DNA of 64,000 bases from Aurifilum marmelostoma (Eukaryota; Ascomycota; Sordariomycetes; Diaporthales; Cryphonectriaceae), in the NCBI GenBank assembly GCA_027559495.1, contig JAMXSV010000010.1, forward strand, positions 930,001 through 994,000, written 5' to 3'. Below the pieces are notes generated by a model, which was not told the origin of the DNA, made no database searches, and worked only from the letters and a program-made list of their open reading frames with translations. Positions 1 to 10,736 of the stretch are shown in pieces. The translations under genes were made by a program, and so were the position numbers. The number at the start of each line of letters is the position of its first letter. Position 1 is the stretch's first letter.

Positions 1-140
1 TGCCAAATCGAGATGAATGGAAATCAAGTAGATACTGAGGGAAGCTCGTCATGAATACTATTGCGGAATGAAAAGAACAACTATGCTGCAAGCCACAACG
101 CGCTGTAAATGCCGGGAATTCTAAACGCTATGCTATGTGT

Positions 141-2105
141 TCACTTTGTGGGGGTATCAGTGTAAGGATCAAAGCCAACGCGCCTCTTTGCTTCGTTGCG
201 GGCCTTCCACCGCTCCTCCCCCTTCATGCCTGTGGTGGATGTCTCCTCTAAAAAAAATGATAAGATATAGTCCGGAATGGACAGGTGTGCTGCCTGCTGA
301 AACTCCTGCAGGCTGGTGAGCCGGATCAGCATCTCCATGAGCGACAGTGACGAGGTGATCGAGCCAAAAGGCGACCGCGCCATGAAGTTAGCATCGCGTT
401 GCGCGTGTGGCTTGTCAAGTTCTCGAGATGTCGTGGGAGTGCTGGAGCGGCCGGTGACATCAGTCGTTGAGAGGTTCTTCATCTGTGCTAGGAGGTTCGC
501 GTCAAGTGACGAGCGCTGCGATGGTGCAGGCCGTGCTTGTTTGATCATAGGCACGGGGTCTTGGTCTCCGAGGCTGTCCTCGGCTTCATCCTCTGGGTCG
601 GATGACTCATAATCATCGTCCTCTGCGAAGACCTCTAGGGCTAACCACTCGGGATCGAGGTGCGCTGGAAGGTGCATCGCAAGAGGGTGCTGCTTCTGCT
701 GCTGCCGCCCGGCTGAGGCTGTTGTGGCCTCAGCCCTTGTCTTGCGAGGCTCGCTCTCCTCCCGCAGCTGACGGTCAATCTCGTCTTGTTCATCTGATAT
801 GATGCTATCCGAGTCTTCGATGGTTTTCACTGCCAAAGGGCTTCCGGTTGTCATGATTTGTTCGGTAATGTCGGCAGCGGTTGGAGCTCTCGTGTCCCGC
901 TTCAAAAGAAGAATGGGGTTATTGCCGGCCTCATCGGCATTGCCGATATTCAGAAGCCTTCCACTATCAGTGTAGAAGATTTTGGACACTTGATGAATGG
1001 GAATGGATTCTCGTATGCCTGCCTGCGGCATATCATCATAGGGGCGAGTTCTCGAGTTCTCTTCATGCACCCTTCCATCGTCTAGGTCTTCGATAATCTC
1101 AAGATGGTAAGAATACTCATCTGGTCTGCCAAACATCTGGTTTCCTGGAGAGGGAATATTCTGGCTGGAAACGACAGAGTGCGTGGCGCGTGGAACGTAG
1201 CCCAGCGCAGGATCAAAGTGCCAGTCCACGGGTGTCCTGCAGAGCGTCACCCGAGCCTTGTGCAGGACCTCCTGCCATATTGGTCGTCGTTCGCCAGGCT
1301 CGAAACCGTATGGCTCGTCCTTCATAGGCGTTCCCGACCGAGAAGCGTCGGGGGTGACTGGCCTGGGAGGCTCTGATTTGCCCCGCTGTGGCGCACTGTT
1401 GGTATGACCCACGAACAGCATGTAAAGAGACAGGTAGAAAGACGGGCCGATCTGCACAGGTCTGGTGGGATCTCGCGCGAATTGTGTGTCTCCGAGGTTG
1501 AGAAAAAAGCTGGCCTGGAGAAAACGAGAAGGGGATATGCCGGACGGCAGTGACGAGGCGAACGTCTCGCCTGAGGCGGTGATGGCCAGCTGCAGCGTGG
1601 GTATGTCCCTCTCGATCCTCGCCAGGAGGTCTTTGATCGCCCGGATGATGGCTAAGAGCTCAGCATGGTGGGCTTCGTCAGTGGCGGCCGTTGTTCCCAG
1701 CCGACGAGAGCCTTCCTCTGCGAGTGCGGCATTCTCGAGCCGTTTGCCGAGAGCGACAATATCGCGATGAAGAGCCTTTGCCAGCGGCACGGCTGACTCT
1801 AAGAAGACATTGCCACGCCCAGACCTATGACCTTGGTGGTCAGCACCCTGGCCTCGTGTCCAAATCACTCGGAGGGCTGATATGACTCACTTAAACTCTA
1901 TCAAGTCTATGACCGGTGACAGGATCTTGATCTTGCTGTTCAGCTGGTCCTGCAGCGACCTGAGCTCAGTGCGCACTGCGCGGTCGTCAATGGTCTTGAG
2001 CAGCCTCGAGCACTGCCCGATGGCATAAGTCGAGGTGAGGGCTATGCCGCTTCGAATGGCGTAGTTGACGGCCTGCGCGCCGAACCGAGCCAGAAGGGCG
2101 TCCAT
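141..2105 (-). CDS. YRB30: RanGTP-binding protein, Yrb30-like
   Basis: Two exons, 1891-2105 and 141-1824, separated by a 66-bp intron (1825-1890; donor GTGAGT, acceptor ATAG), give 632 aa. The N terminus (MDALLARFGAQAVNYAIRS), the phrase SGRGNVFLESAVPLAKALHR across the splice, and the C-terminal FFLEETSTTGMKGEERWKAR followed by VGFDPYTDTP match the fungal RanGTP-binding protein family typified by yeast Yrb30. That family binds Ran-GTP and inhibits RanGAP-stimulated GTP hydrolysis in nuclear transport. The middle (about residues 330-500) is Ser/Glu/Asp-rich and looks disordered. I chose the ATG at 2105 because it begins the conserved block. An in-frame ATG at 2189 would add 28 unconserved residues. 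The gene is divergent from eRF3. Family assignment is by recognition, not by search. Confidence 0.82.
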
Positions 2106-2995
2106 TCCTGGACTGGTCTGGCCTGCCCGGTCTGGTTCTCCTTTGGTTGCCTTGGGTTGGTTGTCCTGAGTGGCTGACTGGTGCTGCAATCTTCAGGACT
2201 CCCGTGTGTATACGTCTAGTAGGCAGGCATCTGATTTCACCTGGAGAAGAAGACAGGTAGAACAAGATGCTTTGCCTGGACGCTTCCAAACTCAAAGCAA
2301 AATCTGCTATGTTGCCTGAACCCTTTTGAACAATGATGAGTTAGTTGGTTGGTCTGCAGTGACAGACGGCGAGAACTGCTGTGCACTACCAGATCTATTG
2401 GAGAAAGTGTATGGAAGCATGTTAGTGATCTTTCACAGGTACTACAGTCCAGCTTAAGTGCCTAGCTTCTTGCTTCAGCTACAGTGCTTTGGGCAGCTTA
2501 CAGCCCTAGGCCCCTAGCCCGCCATAATGATGCAGTGGCGGGGTCAGACCCCTCCTGCCAGTGTCCATTGCTAGCTAGAGATCCCGCCGCTGCAGCAAAT
2601 TCTACCACACAATCAACTGACCAACCTATTGTTGAAATTCTTACCACCTTTTGGCAAGGCTTGAAGCAGGAAGATCTCAGGCAGCAATCAGGACATCCAC
2701 AGCCTGCTCCAGTCACTAACCCTCCTATAGCACAGCCCAGGATCTATCAATCACACTATAGCAGCATCCCGGAACGGTTACAACCCAACCGCCAACCTGT
2801 ATCCCTGTGTCAAGTCCAAAGTGGTTTTCTTTTTAAAGACCCGCCTAAACCACCCCACCGTGTCGAGTCTCGCAGCCCCGCCACGGAAGAATCTCTTGTC
2901 TGACTTGCACCCCTCCACCTAACCTCTCTTCATCCTTTGGAACATTCAATCCCACCACGCCGTCTGTTACAAAGTACACATCAAGCAGACTCACA
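2106..2995. other. divergent intergenic region between Yrb30-like gene and eRF3
   Basis: No convincing gene is present. An open frame at 2484-2903 lacks an ATG start and has coding-unlike composition. The stretch 2300-2800 is less GC-rich than the genes and may be old repeat or decayed sequence. The last 130 bases before 2996 are pyrimidine-rich, as is common in fungal promoters and 5' leaders. Confidence 0.5.
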
Positions 2996-5384
2996 ATGTC
3001 GAACCTCAACTCATGGGAGGACGACCCTGCTGCCCAGGACGACAACCTGGCGCAGCAGGCCCAGCAGATGAACCTGGGCAACAATCAAGCTCAACAGTCG
3101 TTCCGCCCAGGCGCCTCGGCCTTCACGCCCGGCGCAGCTGCATTCCAGCCAGGCCAGCCCTACGGAGGTGGCTATGGCATGCCTCAGTACCAGCAGGGCT
3201 TCTATGGCGGAAACCAACAGGCCTACTATCCGCAGTACGGCGGTCAACAGGGCTTCAACCAATATGGAGGACAGGGCGGCTACGGGGGCGTCTATGGACA
3301 GCAGGCCCAGTACAACCAGGGCTACGGTAGGGACCCCGACAGGGCGCGAGACAACTCTGCAAGCAGGCCATCCGCTGACCTGCATACAGGCCAGTACCAG
3401 AACTACCAGCAGGGACAGCAGCAGCAGAAGCTTCAGCAGCAGCAGCAGCAGCAACAGCAGCAACAGCAACAACAGGCTCCGAAGCAGACTCCCACCATTG
3501 CTAAGCGACCGACCGACGCTGCGGCCGCATCCTCGTCCGACCCTAATGCCAAGGTGACGGTTGCGAAGGAGGGCGGGACAAAGGTCCTGAGCATTGGTGG
3601 CGACGCCCCCAAGCCCAAGGCCAAGGTCCTGTCGATTGGTGGTACGGCGCCGGCCAAGGAGGAGCCAAAGAAGGAAGACGCTGCAGAGACCAAGGAGGAG
3701 GCGGCCAAGCCTGAGGAGGGCGCCAAGGCAACCGCCGCGAAGGCTATCGAGAAGACCGGCGAGAAGGCCAGCTCCGGCAAGACATCGCCCACACCTTCCT
3801 CTGGACGCAGCAGCCCTTCACGAGGTGCCGCCGGTGCAAAGGCAGCTCGTGATGCTGCGGCCGTCGAGCAGGAGCAGAGCGCCGATGTCGATGAGGAGAC
3901 CCTGAAGGAGATGTACGGCAAGGAGCACGTCAACATCATCTTTATCGGTCACGTCGACGCCGGCAAGTCGACTCTTGGTGGTGCCATCCTTGTCCAGACG
4001 GGTATGGTGGACCAAAGAACGCTCGACAAATACAAGAGGGAAGCCAAGGAGATGGGCCGTGAGACATGGTACCTGTCATGGGCGCTGGATCTTACAAACG
4101 AGGAACGGTCCAAGGGCAAGACTGTTGAGGTCGGTCGTGGGTTCTTCGAGACGGATAAGCGCAAGTACAGTATCCTGGATGCACCTGGCCACAAGACATA
4201 TGTGCCAAATATGATCGGTGGCGCCTCGCAGGCAGATGTTGGCATTCTCGTCATCAGGTAAGCATAATCCTCGGGGGAGTCATGGAGGTGGTCTTGGGAC
4301 CCTAAGCCTTTGCTAACATGTGTGTGTACGCAGCGCACGAAAGGGCGAGTACGAGACTGGTTTCGAAAAGGGCGGTCAGACTCGTGAGCACGCCATGCTG
4401 GCCAAGACCCAAGGTGTCAACAAGCTAGTGGTTGTCATCAACAAGATGGACGACCCGACCGTGGAGTGGTCTGAGGATCGCTTCAAGGAGTGCACAACCA
4501 AGCTCTCGGTATTCCTGAAGGGCACGGGATACAATCTGAAGACGGACGTCTTCTTCATGCCCATCGCTGCCCAATCCCTGATGGGCATCAAGGACAGGAT
4601 ACCCGACGGAGTCTGCCCTTGGTACAGCGGCCCGTCTCTGCTCGAGTACCTGGACGGCATGCAGGCCCTGGAGCGTAAGCTCAACGCACCGTTCATGATG
4701 GCTATTGCCGGGAAATACCGTGACATGGGCACCATGGTGGAGGGACGTGTTGAGGCTGGTGTCGTGAAGAAGGGCATGAGCCTCATCATGATGCCCAACA
4801 AGGCCAAGGTCGACGCGGCTGCTGTGTACGGAGAGCAAGAAGACGAGATCGCGATTGCGCAGTGCGGTGACCAAGTACGAATGCGTCTCCGCGGCATCGA
4901 GGAAGAAGACATCCTGCCGGGTTTCGTGCTCTGCTCGCCGAAGCGTCTGGTGCACTGCGTAAAGCAGTTCGAGGCACAGATCCGCATCCTCGACCTCAAG
5001 TCCATCTTGTCGGCCGGCTTCAACTGCGTGCTGCACGTGCACGCAGCCATCGAGGAGGTCACGTTTGCAGCACTGCTGCATTCTCTGCAGAAGGGTACCG
5101 GGCGCAAGAGCAAGAGACCGCCCACGCACGCCAAGAGGGGCGACAGCATCATCGCCCGCATGGAGGTGACGGGTGCTTCAGGCGCCGTGTGTATCGAGAG
5201 ATTCGAAGACTACCCGCAGATGGGTCGTTTCACCCTGGTAAGTAGTGACAGGCAGCTTCCGATCCCTGCGCATCATATTCCTTCTTTCTGTTTGGATGCT
5301 AATGTTCTGTGTGCGTAGCGTGACCAAGGACAAACGATCGCCATCGGCAAGGTCATCAAGCTGATTACTGACGACACAGCTTAA
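2996..5384 (+). CDS. SUP35: eukaryotic peptide chain release factor GTP-binding subunit (eRF3)
   Basis: Three exons (2996-4257, 4334-5237, 5319-5384; introns 76 and 81 bp) encode 743 aa. The protein is the GTPase partner of eRF1 in translation termination. Residues 1-160 form a Gln/Gly/Tyr-rich prion-like N domain with YGG/QQG repeats and a Gln run near residue 150. A charged Lys/Glu-rich M region follows to about residue 300. The EF-Tu-like GTPase has G1 GHVDAGKST (about residue 318), G3 DAPGH and G4 NKMD, then the beta-barrel domains ending GRFTLRDQGQTIAIGKV, the standard eRF3 C terminus. Splice phases join exactly: VIS|ARKGEYETGFEKGGQT across intron 1. A possible polyadenylation signal AATAAA lies at 5601-5606. 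Length and domain order are normal for the family. Confidence 0.97.
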
Positions 5385-6155
5385 GTGTCCCTGGGGGCGG
5401 GCGAGAAGAGCTGCAGATTGGAGAACTCGTCAAACATCTGGACGAAGAAGATCTGGGATTGAACGAGAGGCTAGATAGACTTTTCCGAAGAAAAGAAAGA
5501 AGAGGCGGGGGAGGTATCCGTGGAGAACTTGTGTGTATCACTGAGCCTGGGCCAGATGCATCTGCCAGTAGCACACTGGCAAAATCGCAGCAAAAACAAA
5601 AATAAAAGTTGTGATATTGTCTAATATCTGTCTTATGTCTATCCTGTTGAGTCATCATGATCTTTGGATTGCATCTCACCATGTGTTCACGGTGCCCTCA
5701 CGACAGGCTTCTGTCCAGGGAGAGTATTCTGCCGCTGGCAGCAGTTTTCCCCCAGGTCTAGGAGGAGAACTGCGCATAGGATGTGGGGGAACAAGCAGGG
5801 GGGTCGTCTTGGCGCGTAGATCCGATGCCGCCCTCGCTACAGGCCCCAAGGCACAGGCAATAGAGGGCCCAGGCACGGGCCCAGGCACCCGGGACATTGG
5901 GGACTGTGGGGGATTGCACCACTGGGGAACCGATTTTCGCATGCCGATAAGTAAGTTGCTTTTTTATCTACAGCCTTTTGTGGCCGGGACATTTCGAATC
6001 AACCTCACTCTCCACAACCTCCCATCGCCCAGCCCCTCCTGTCCCAGCCTCTGGTCCCTGTGAGTTTTGCGACGGCAGCAACACCAAGCAACAACCACCT
6101 CCTCCACCATCTTCAATCCCATGCTGACAATCATCACAACCTAGCACTCTTCAAG
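5385..6155. other. intergenic region between eRF3 and the oxodicarboxylate carrier
   Basis: This spacer holds the 3' end of the eRF3 transcript (AATAAA at 5601-5606) and the promoter and leader of the carrier, with CA/CT-rich sequence from about 6000. Small open frames here have no recognisable product. Confidence 0.5.
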
Positions 6156-7479
6156 ATGTCCTCCGACAAGCCTCTCCCCTTCATATACCAGTTCGCCGCC
6201 GGTAAGTCGCATGTCTCACCTGTTGGTCACCCACAGGGTTGCCATGGAAAGCTGACATGACTTCTCCTTGCAGGCGCTGTCGCCGGTGTGTCTGAGGTAT
6301 GGAGGGGCCCTCTCTTTGTTTCCAATTGGACCTGCTGACAACCCCCACCTCTTCTTAGATCCTGGTTATGTATGTGTCAAGGAGCTGCTGGCACAGCGAC
6401 ACTGGTGATGCTAATAACTGGCTTTAGGTACCCGCTGGATGTTGTCAAGACCAGAGTGTAAGCTTCATCCAGGAGATTGAGAGGTATCCGAGCTGATCAG
6501 GACCCCAGGCAACTCCAGACTGGCACGGGAGCTGGCGCAGACGCTTACAATGGCATGTTCGACTGCTTTTCCAAGATCGTTCGCAATGAGGGGTACGTAC
6601 AAAACGCTGCAGTGAAGACCAGCTCCGAGGGTGGGAGTGCCTACAGGAACTGACATGTTGCGTGGCTCTTCTCAGCTTCTCTCGCCTCTACCGTGGCATC
6701 ACCGCCCCGATCCTGATGGAAGCCCCCAAGCGCGCCACCAAGTTCGCGGCCAACGACGAGTGGGGCAAGTTCTACCGCAAGGCTTTCGGCGCCGAGAAGA
6801 TGAACCAGTCGCTGTCGGTCCTGACGGGCGCCACCGCGGGCGCCACCGAGTCCTTCGTCGTCGTGCCCTTTGAGCTCGTCAAGATCCGGCTGCAGGACAA
6901 GGCCTCGGCCGGCAAGTACAACGGCATGCTGGACGTGGTCAGCAAGACGATCAAGCAGGAGGGCGTGCTGGCCATGTACAACGGCCTGGAGAGCACGCTG
7001 TGGCGCCACATACTGTGGAACGCGGGCTACTTTGGCTGCATCTTCCAGGTGCGCCAGCTGCTGCCCAAGGCGAGCGACAAGCGGGGCCAGATGGTCAACG
7101 ACATCATGGCGGGCACGGTCGGCGGCACGGTGGGCACCATCCTGAACACGCCCATGGACGTGGTCAAGTCGCGCATCCAGAACAGCCCCAAGGTCCCCGG
7201 TATGGTGCCCAAGTACAACTGGGCCTGGCCTGCTGTCGGCACCGTCATGAAGGAGGAGGGCTTCAGTGCCCTGTACAAGGGCTTCTTGCCCAAGGTGTTG
7301 CGTCTGGGTCCGGTGAGTTTCTTTTGCACTTTCTTCCTCCTACCCCTTTACGAGCTTTCTTGTTTCCTCCTCCCTGTCTGCCTTGCTAACAACCTGACTA
7401 ATAGGGTGGTGGTATTCTCCTTGTGGTCTTCACCGGCGTCATGGATTTCTTCCGAAAGCTGCACGATGGCAAGGCATAG
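6156..7479 (+). CDS. ODC1: mitochondrial 2-oxodicarboxylate carrier
   Basis: Seven exons (6156-6201, 6274-6296, 6359-6369, 6428-6457, 6509-6592, 6676-7312, 7405-7479) encode 301 aa, the normal size of a mitochondrial carrier. All six junctions keep phase. Three carrier repeats are visible with the signature P-x-[DE]-x-x-[KR]: YPLDVVKTRV, VPFELVKIRL and TPMDVVKSRI. Overall sequence (start MSSDKPLPFIYQFAAG, end MDFFRKLHDGKA) fits the fungal Odc1/Odc2 family, which exchanges 2-oxoadipate and 2-oxoglutarate across the inner membrane for lysine metabolism. Exons 2-4 are tiny (23, 11 and 30 nt) and together encode only the end of helix 1 and the first signature. Introns are 51-92 bp. AATAAA at 7610-7615 is a possible polyadenylation signal. 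The symbol follows the yeast family, and Odc1 versus Odc2 orthology is not resolved. Confidence 0.93.
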
Positions 7480-8074
7480 ACGGTGGTTCCGCGTCGGCTT
7501 CTCCTGAGCATCAGTCCCGATTCTTTTCACACATATTCTGCCACCCCAGCAATGCAAAGATCAAGACAGATAGCATGCGCGAGCTGTTCTGGAAACTGAA
7601 AAAGGAAGAAATAAAGACCTCATCCTTATTTGGTCGTTCACACACGGTTATAATGAATATCTTGCATTGTCAGCTGAGGATATTGAATATTTGAGCAGGT
7701 TCTTGCGTGGCACCATAGTAAAGGTTGTGAATTCCAAGGTGAAGAGTCTTGCAAGCGTCCGCTGATAAAGGCTGCTGTCGTGAGAGATGCTTAGAACAGC
7801 GACAACAACTGCAATGAACAAGGCAAGCAAAGGAAGAGCCGCAAAGGGTGCGAATGGAAGCCTTTGAAGACCAAATCTGATCAAATCACCTGCATAACTG
7901 ACAAGTACAGTAGATGATGCTTCAGTTTGCCTTTTCTTTCAGCGATATATGTACACATAACAAGCTGGAACATGATCGAGATTCACACGAGTCTGCCTTG
8001 AAGGACAGAACGCTGATTTCCCTACATACTCATCCTCCCATATATCACAGGAACATTACTTCTGAAACAAGACA
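7480..8074. other. convergent 3' intergenic region
   Basis: This lies between the 3' ends of the carrier (+) and the type II membrane protein (-). It contains the probable carrier polyadenylation signal at 7610-7615 and no gene I can support. Confidence 0.5.
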
Positions 8075-8685
8075 TTACCAAGGACAAACAGGCCATCCTT
8101 CACAAGATTCATCCTCCAGCCTACAGCAACGCACACCTCCCCCCCTCTTCAGAACATCCAGCCCCATGATGCCGTCTCGACCCTTGTGCCTGGTGAGATT
8201 CCCACCATCCGCCCCAGCCCAGTACTCCGCGTCCGCCACCCTCCTGTGCTCGACCTCGCGCGCCCACTGATCCCTCCCATCCTCCATCTTCAAGTACGCG
8301 ACCGCCCTGCTTGCCAGCAGCACCTGCCACAGCGACAGCCCCTCCGCCCCCGACTTGTCCCGCCAGCTGACCTCGCGCGTCGCCTCGTTCAGCCCGTAGA
8401 CGCGCCCGCCCACCATCCACCCCCTCGTCCCACTCGTCCGAGTCGACGTACCGCATGACGTCCCCGCCCGGCATCTGCACGCGCCACAGCAGCGGGTCGT
8501 CGCCGTAGGGCGCGCCGCCCAGCCAGCCCGCCGCCGCCCCCAGCGACGTGCACGTGGCGTGGTACCGCTGCGCGACCTCGACGTGTTCTGCGGGGGCCCT
8601 GGCCGCATAGCTCATCGCCTCGCGCATGCTGGTGCCGGCTATCTGCCGCCAGAAACAGCCGGCGCAGATGGTGGCTCCCAGAGGG

Positions 8686-8724
<39 letters not shown>

Positions 8725-9788
8725 GAGGATGTCTCGCCGAGAAGAGGGCTCTGGGCCTCGGCGCGCAGGTCGGGATGCTGCTGCTGCTGCTCCGGAGCTT
8801 GCACAGCCGCAGCCTCCTCCTCCTGTGCCTGCACCAGCTCCGCCAGGGCCCGGTCCACCTGGCGCATAAAGTCTCGATTGGCTGCGCGGGGCGTGAAGGC
8901 CCAGTCCGTCCTGTTCATAGCGGCAAGGGCCCGGCCGCAGTCGTCGTGGCTGGTGGCCGGTGCTATGGCCTGGCAGTATACCGACTGCCTCTCTTGATTA
9001 CGTAGCAGATCGGCCTTGAAGCCGCGCACCTCCCTTGTGAGGTGCAGGGACATCTCACACCCGCCGACTTCCGCGCTCCCGCGCAGGCACTTTTCGTCGC
9101 AGTAGGCCGAGCGGGCCGTGGCGTCTGGATCGCGCAGCATCTGCTCCAGCTCGTCGTCGGCGAAGCGCAGACCGCAGGTGGTCGAGGCCGCACGCTGTAT
9201 CATTGAGGAGAGACACCTCTTGCTGTTGAACGTCATTGTCCTCCGGACCGTGTCTGAACAGTTGGGCGGAAACTCTGCTTGTCCGGTTTCGAAGCGTTCC
9301 AGCTCGGCCGCCATCTTCGAGATGAAGACCCTGTCTGCGGGCGTCTTGGACTGGACGGTGTCGTCGTTGTCGTCGTCGTCGTCGTCGTCGGCTGGGGTCG
9401 GCCGGTGTTGTTTCTGTACTACTACATGATGTGTCGTTTTGGCGCCGAGTTGCGCAGGAGCAGCCGTTCCGACAAGTGAAGGGCAATGTCTGGCCGGGTA
9501 GAGCTTGACTGCAGCGAGACCGATCCGGCAGCCCACGAGGCCGATGCAGACGCAGAGGATCAGGCGGAGGATCAACATGTATCGAGAGCCCTTTCGAGGG
9601 TTTATGGTAGCCGCCCCCTGCTGTTGTTGTGATTTTTCGTCTTGCTTCCCGATGTCCTCCTCCTTGGCAGGCGGCAGAGGGTCATCGTGCCGGGCCTCCT
9701 CCAGGTCGACGGACAAGGACAGCTCTTCCCTGCCGTCTCCATCAGCACACAACATGCCAAGCTTCTCCTGGTCTGAATAGTCCGCCAT
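8075..9788 (-). CDS. type II membrane protein of unknown function, frameshifted near its C terminus
   Basis: Read from the ATG at 9788 the frame gives 555 aa ending at 8121, but the last 95 residues are Gly/Arg/Ala filler typical of a wrong frame. Dropping one base from a five-C run (8420-8424; G on the coding strand) moves into a frame with good codon usage, WMVGGRVYGLNEATREVSW onward, ending at 8075 (570 aa). Visible parts: an acidic N terminus of about 70 residues, one hydrophobic anchor (MLILRLILCVCIGLVGCRIG, about residues 71-90), then a Cys-containing luminal or extracellular part with a pure Gln run encoded by CAG repeats (8686-8723). I do not recognise the family. The single anchor after a charged N terminus suggests type II topology (inference). 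The shift may be an assembly error or a real lesion. Confidence 0.7.
8686..8723. repeat. pure CTG/CAG trinucleotide repeat
   Basis: About 12.7 uninterrupted TGC/CTG units lie inside the type II membrane protein gene. On the coding strand they read CAG and encode a Gln run. The lack of CAA interruptions makes length change between strains likely. Confidence 0.95.
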
Positions 9789-9964
9789 TACGTGCCGATG
9801 ATGGCGGGCAAGATGATGAATACGATGGAGAGAGGAAACATGGACGGAGGATGGCTCCTGCGTCGAGACGAGGTCGACAGAAAAGAGGCGCTCACAAGGT
9901 CAGGTTCATGCTTACTGCCTGTGGTGCCTGGAGAGGTGAGCTGCGCCACCCCTTTGGCTGACAA

Positions 9965-9977
9965 GGGGGGGGGGGGG
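9965..9977. repeat. G13 homopolymer
   Basis: Thirteen consecutive G on the plus strand in non-coding sequence. One of ten G/C runs of at least ten bases in this window. Confidence 0.95.
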
Positions 9978-10075
9978 AGCTGGGGGTCCCGCCATCTAAA
10001 TCACACTACACGTCTGGGAAAACGAATCCTTCCAGATGAAGGCTTGACCTCACGCCATTGGCGCCTTCATATTCC

Positions 10076-10088
10076 GGGGGGGGGGGGG
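10076..10088. repeat. G13 homopolymer
   Basis: Thirteen consecutive G on the plus strand, 98 bases after the previous G run, in the same intergenic region. Confidence 0.95.
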
Positions 10089-10736
10089 TGATGTATATTA
10101 ATTTGCCCATATTTGTCTTGAAAATAGTGCGAGATTCTGTGATCCGACTCTTGCGTAGTTGTTGCGAGAGCCAGCGCCTGGAGTATCTGACACGGATACC
10201 AAAGTGCATTCAACGAAGACAGATCATATATGAGAAAGTTCAGTGAGAACCAATGTCAGGGCTATAAAAATCTCATTGTCATCATATACATATGGATATA
10301 TACATTATCCCGTACTAACCCAGACCTCGTGTAACACAAGGAACTCTCAATCAACGGGCTGAGAACGTCATATGGACTTGTGCGCTTTTGTACCCTTCTT
10401 CTTTGATGCAATGTAGTGACGATAGACACAGTCTTCGTGGGATAGCCATGGGAAAAGAACCAAGTTAGCCTCCATTTGAAAAGTCAAAGGTGCGTTTACC
10501 GTAGTTCAAGAGGAGGAAAATCGTGCAAAATAACCCAGCCCAACGCCCGAATAAACACCAGTGGAGAAAAGTCGCAAGGCCGAGGGGGGAGGAATCCGCG
10601 CAGCGGTCGAGAGTTCCCGTCCAGCTTCAGGCTTCGGAGGAGTTGATGATGATGATCCAGCCAGTCGTCTTGTTGCCGCGGTCCGAGATGGCCCGGATGA
10701 CGAAGAAAGGGTTTTCTGCAGCAAGAAAAAAGCATC

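Larger units (their letters stand above)
9789..10736. other. intergenic region with two 13-base G runs
   Basis: This lies between the 5' end of the membrane protein gene (-) and the 3' end of the Spf30-like gene (-). It contains G13 at 9965-9977 and G13 at 10076-10088, only 98 bases apart. The sequence between 10090 and 10400 is AT-richer. No gene is supported. Confidence 0.6.

Noticed and set aside
2484..2903. 139-codon frame upstream of eRF3, considered as a gag-like relic
   Set aside because: Starts at GTG and no retroelement motif (zinc knuckle, protease) is visible, so not enough to call a mobile element.
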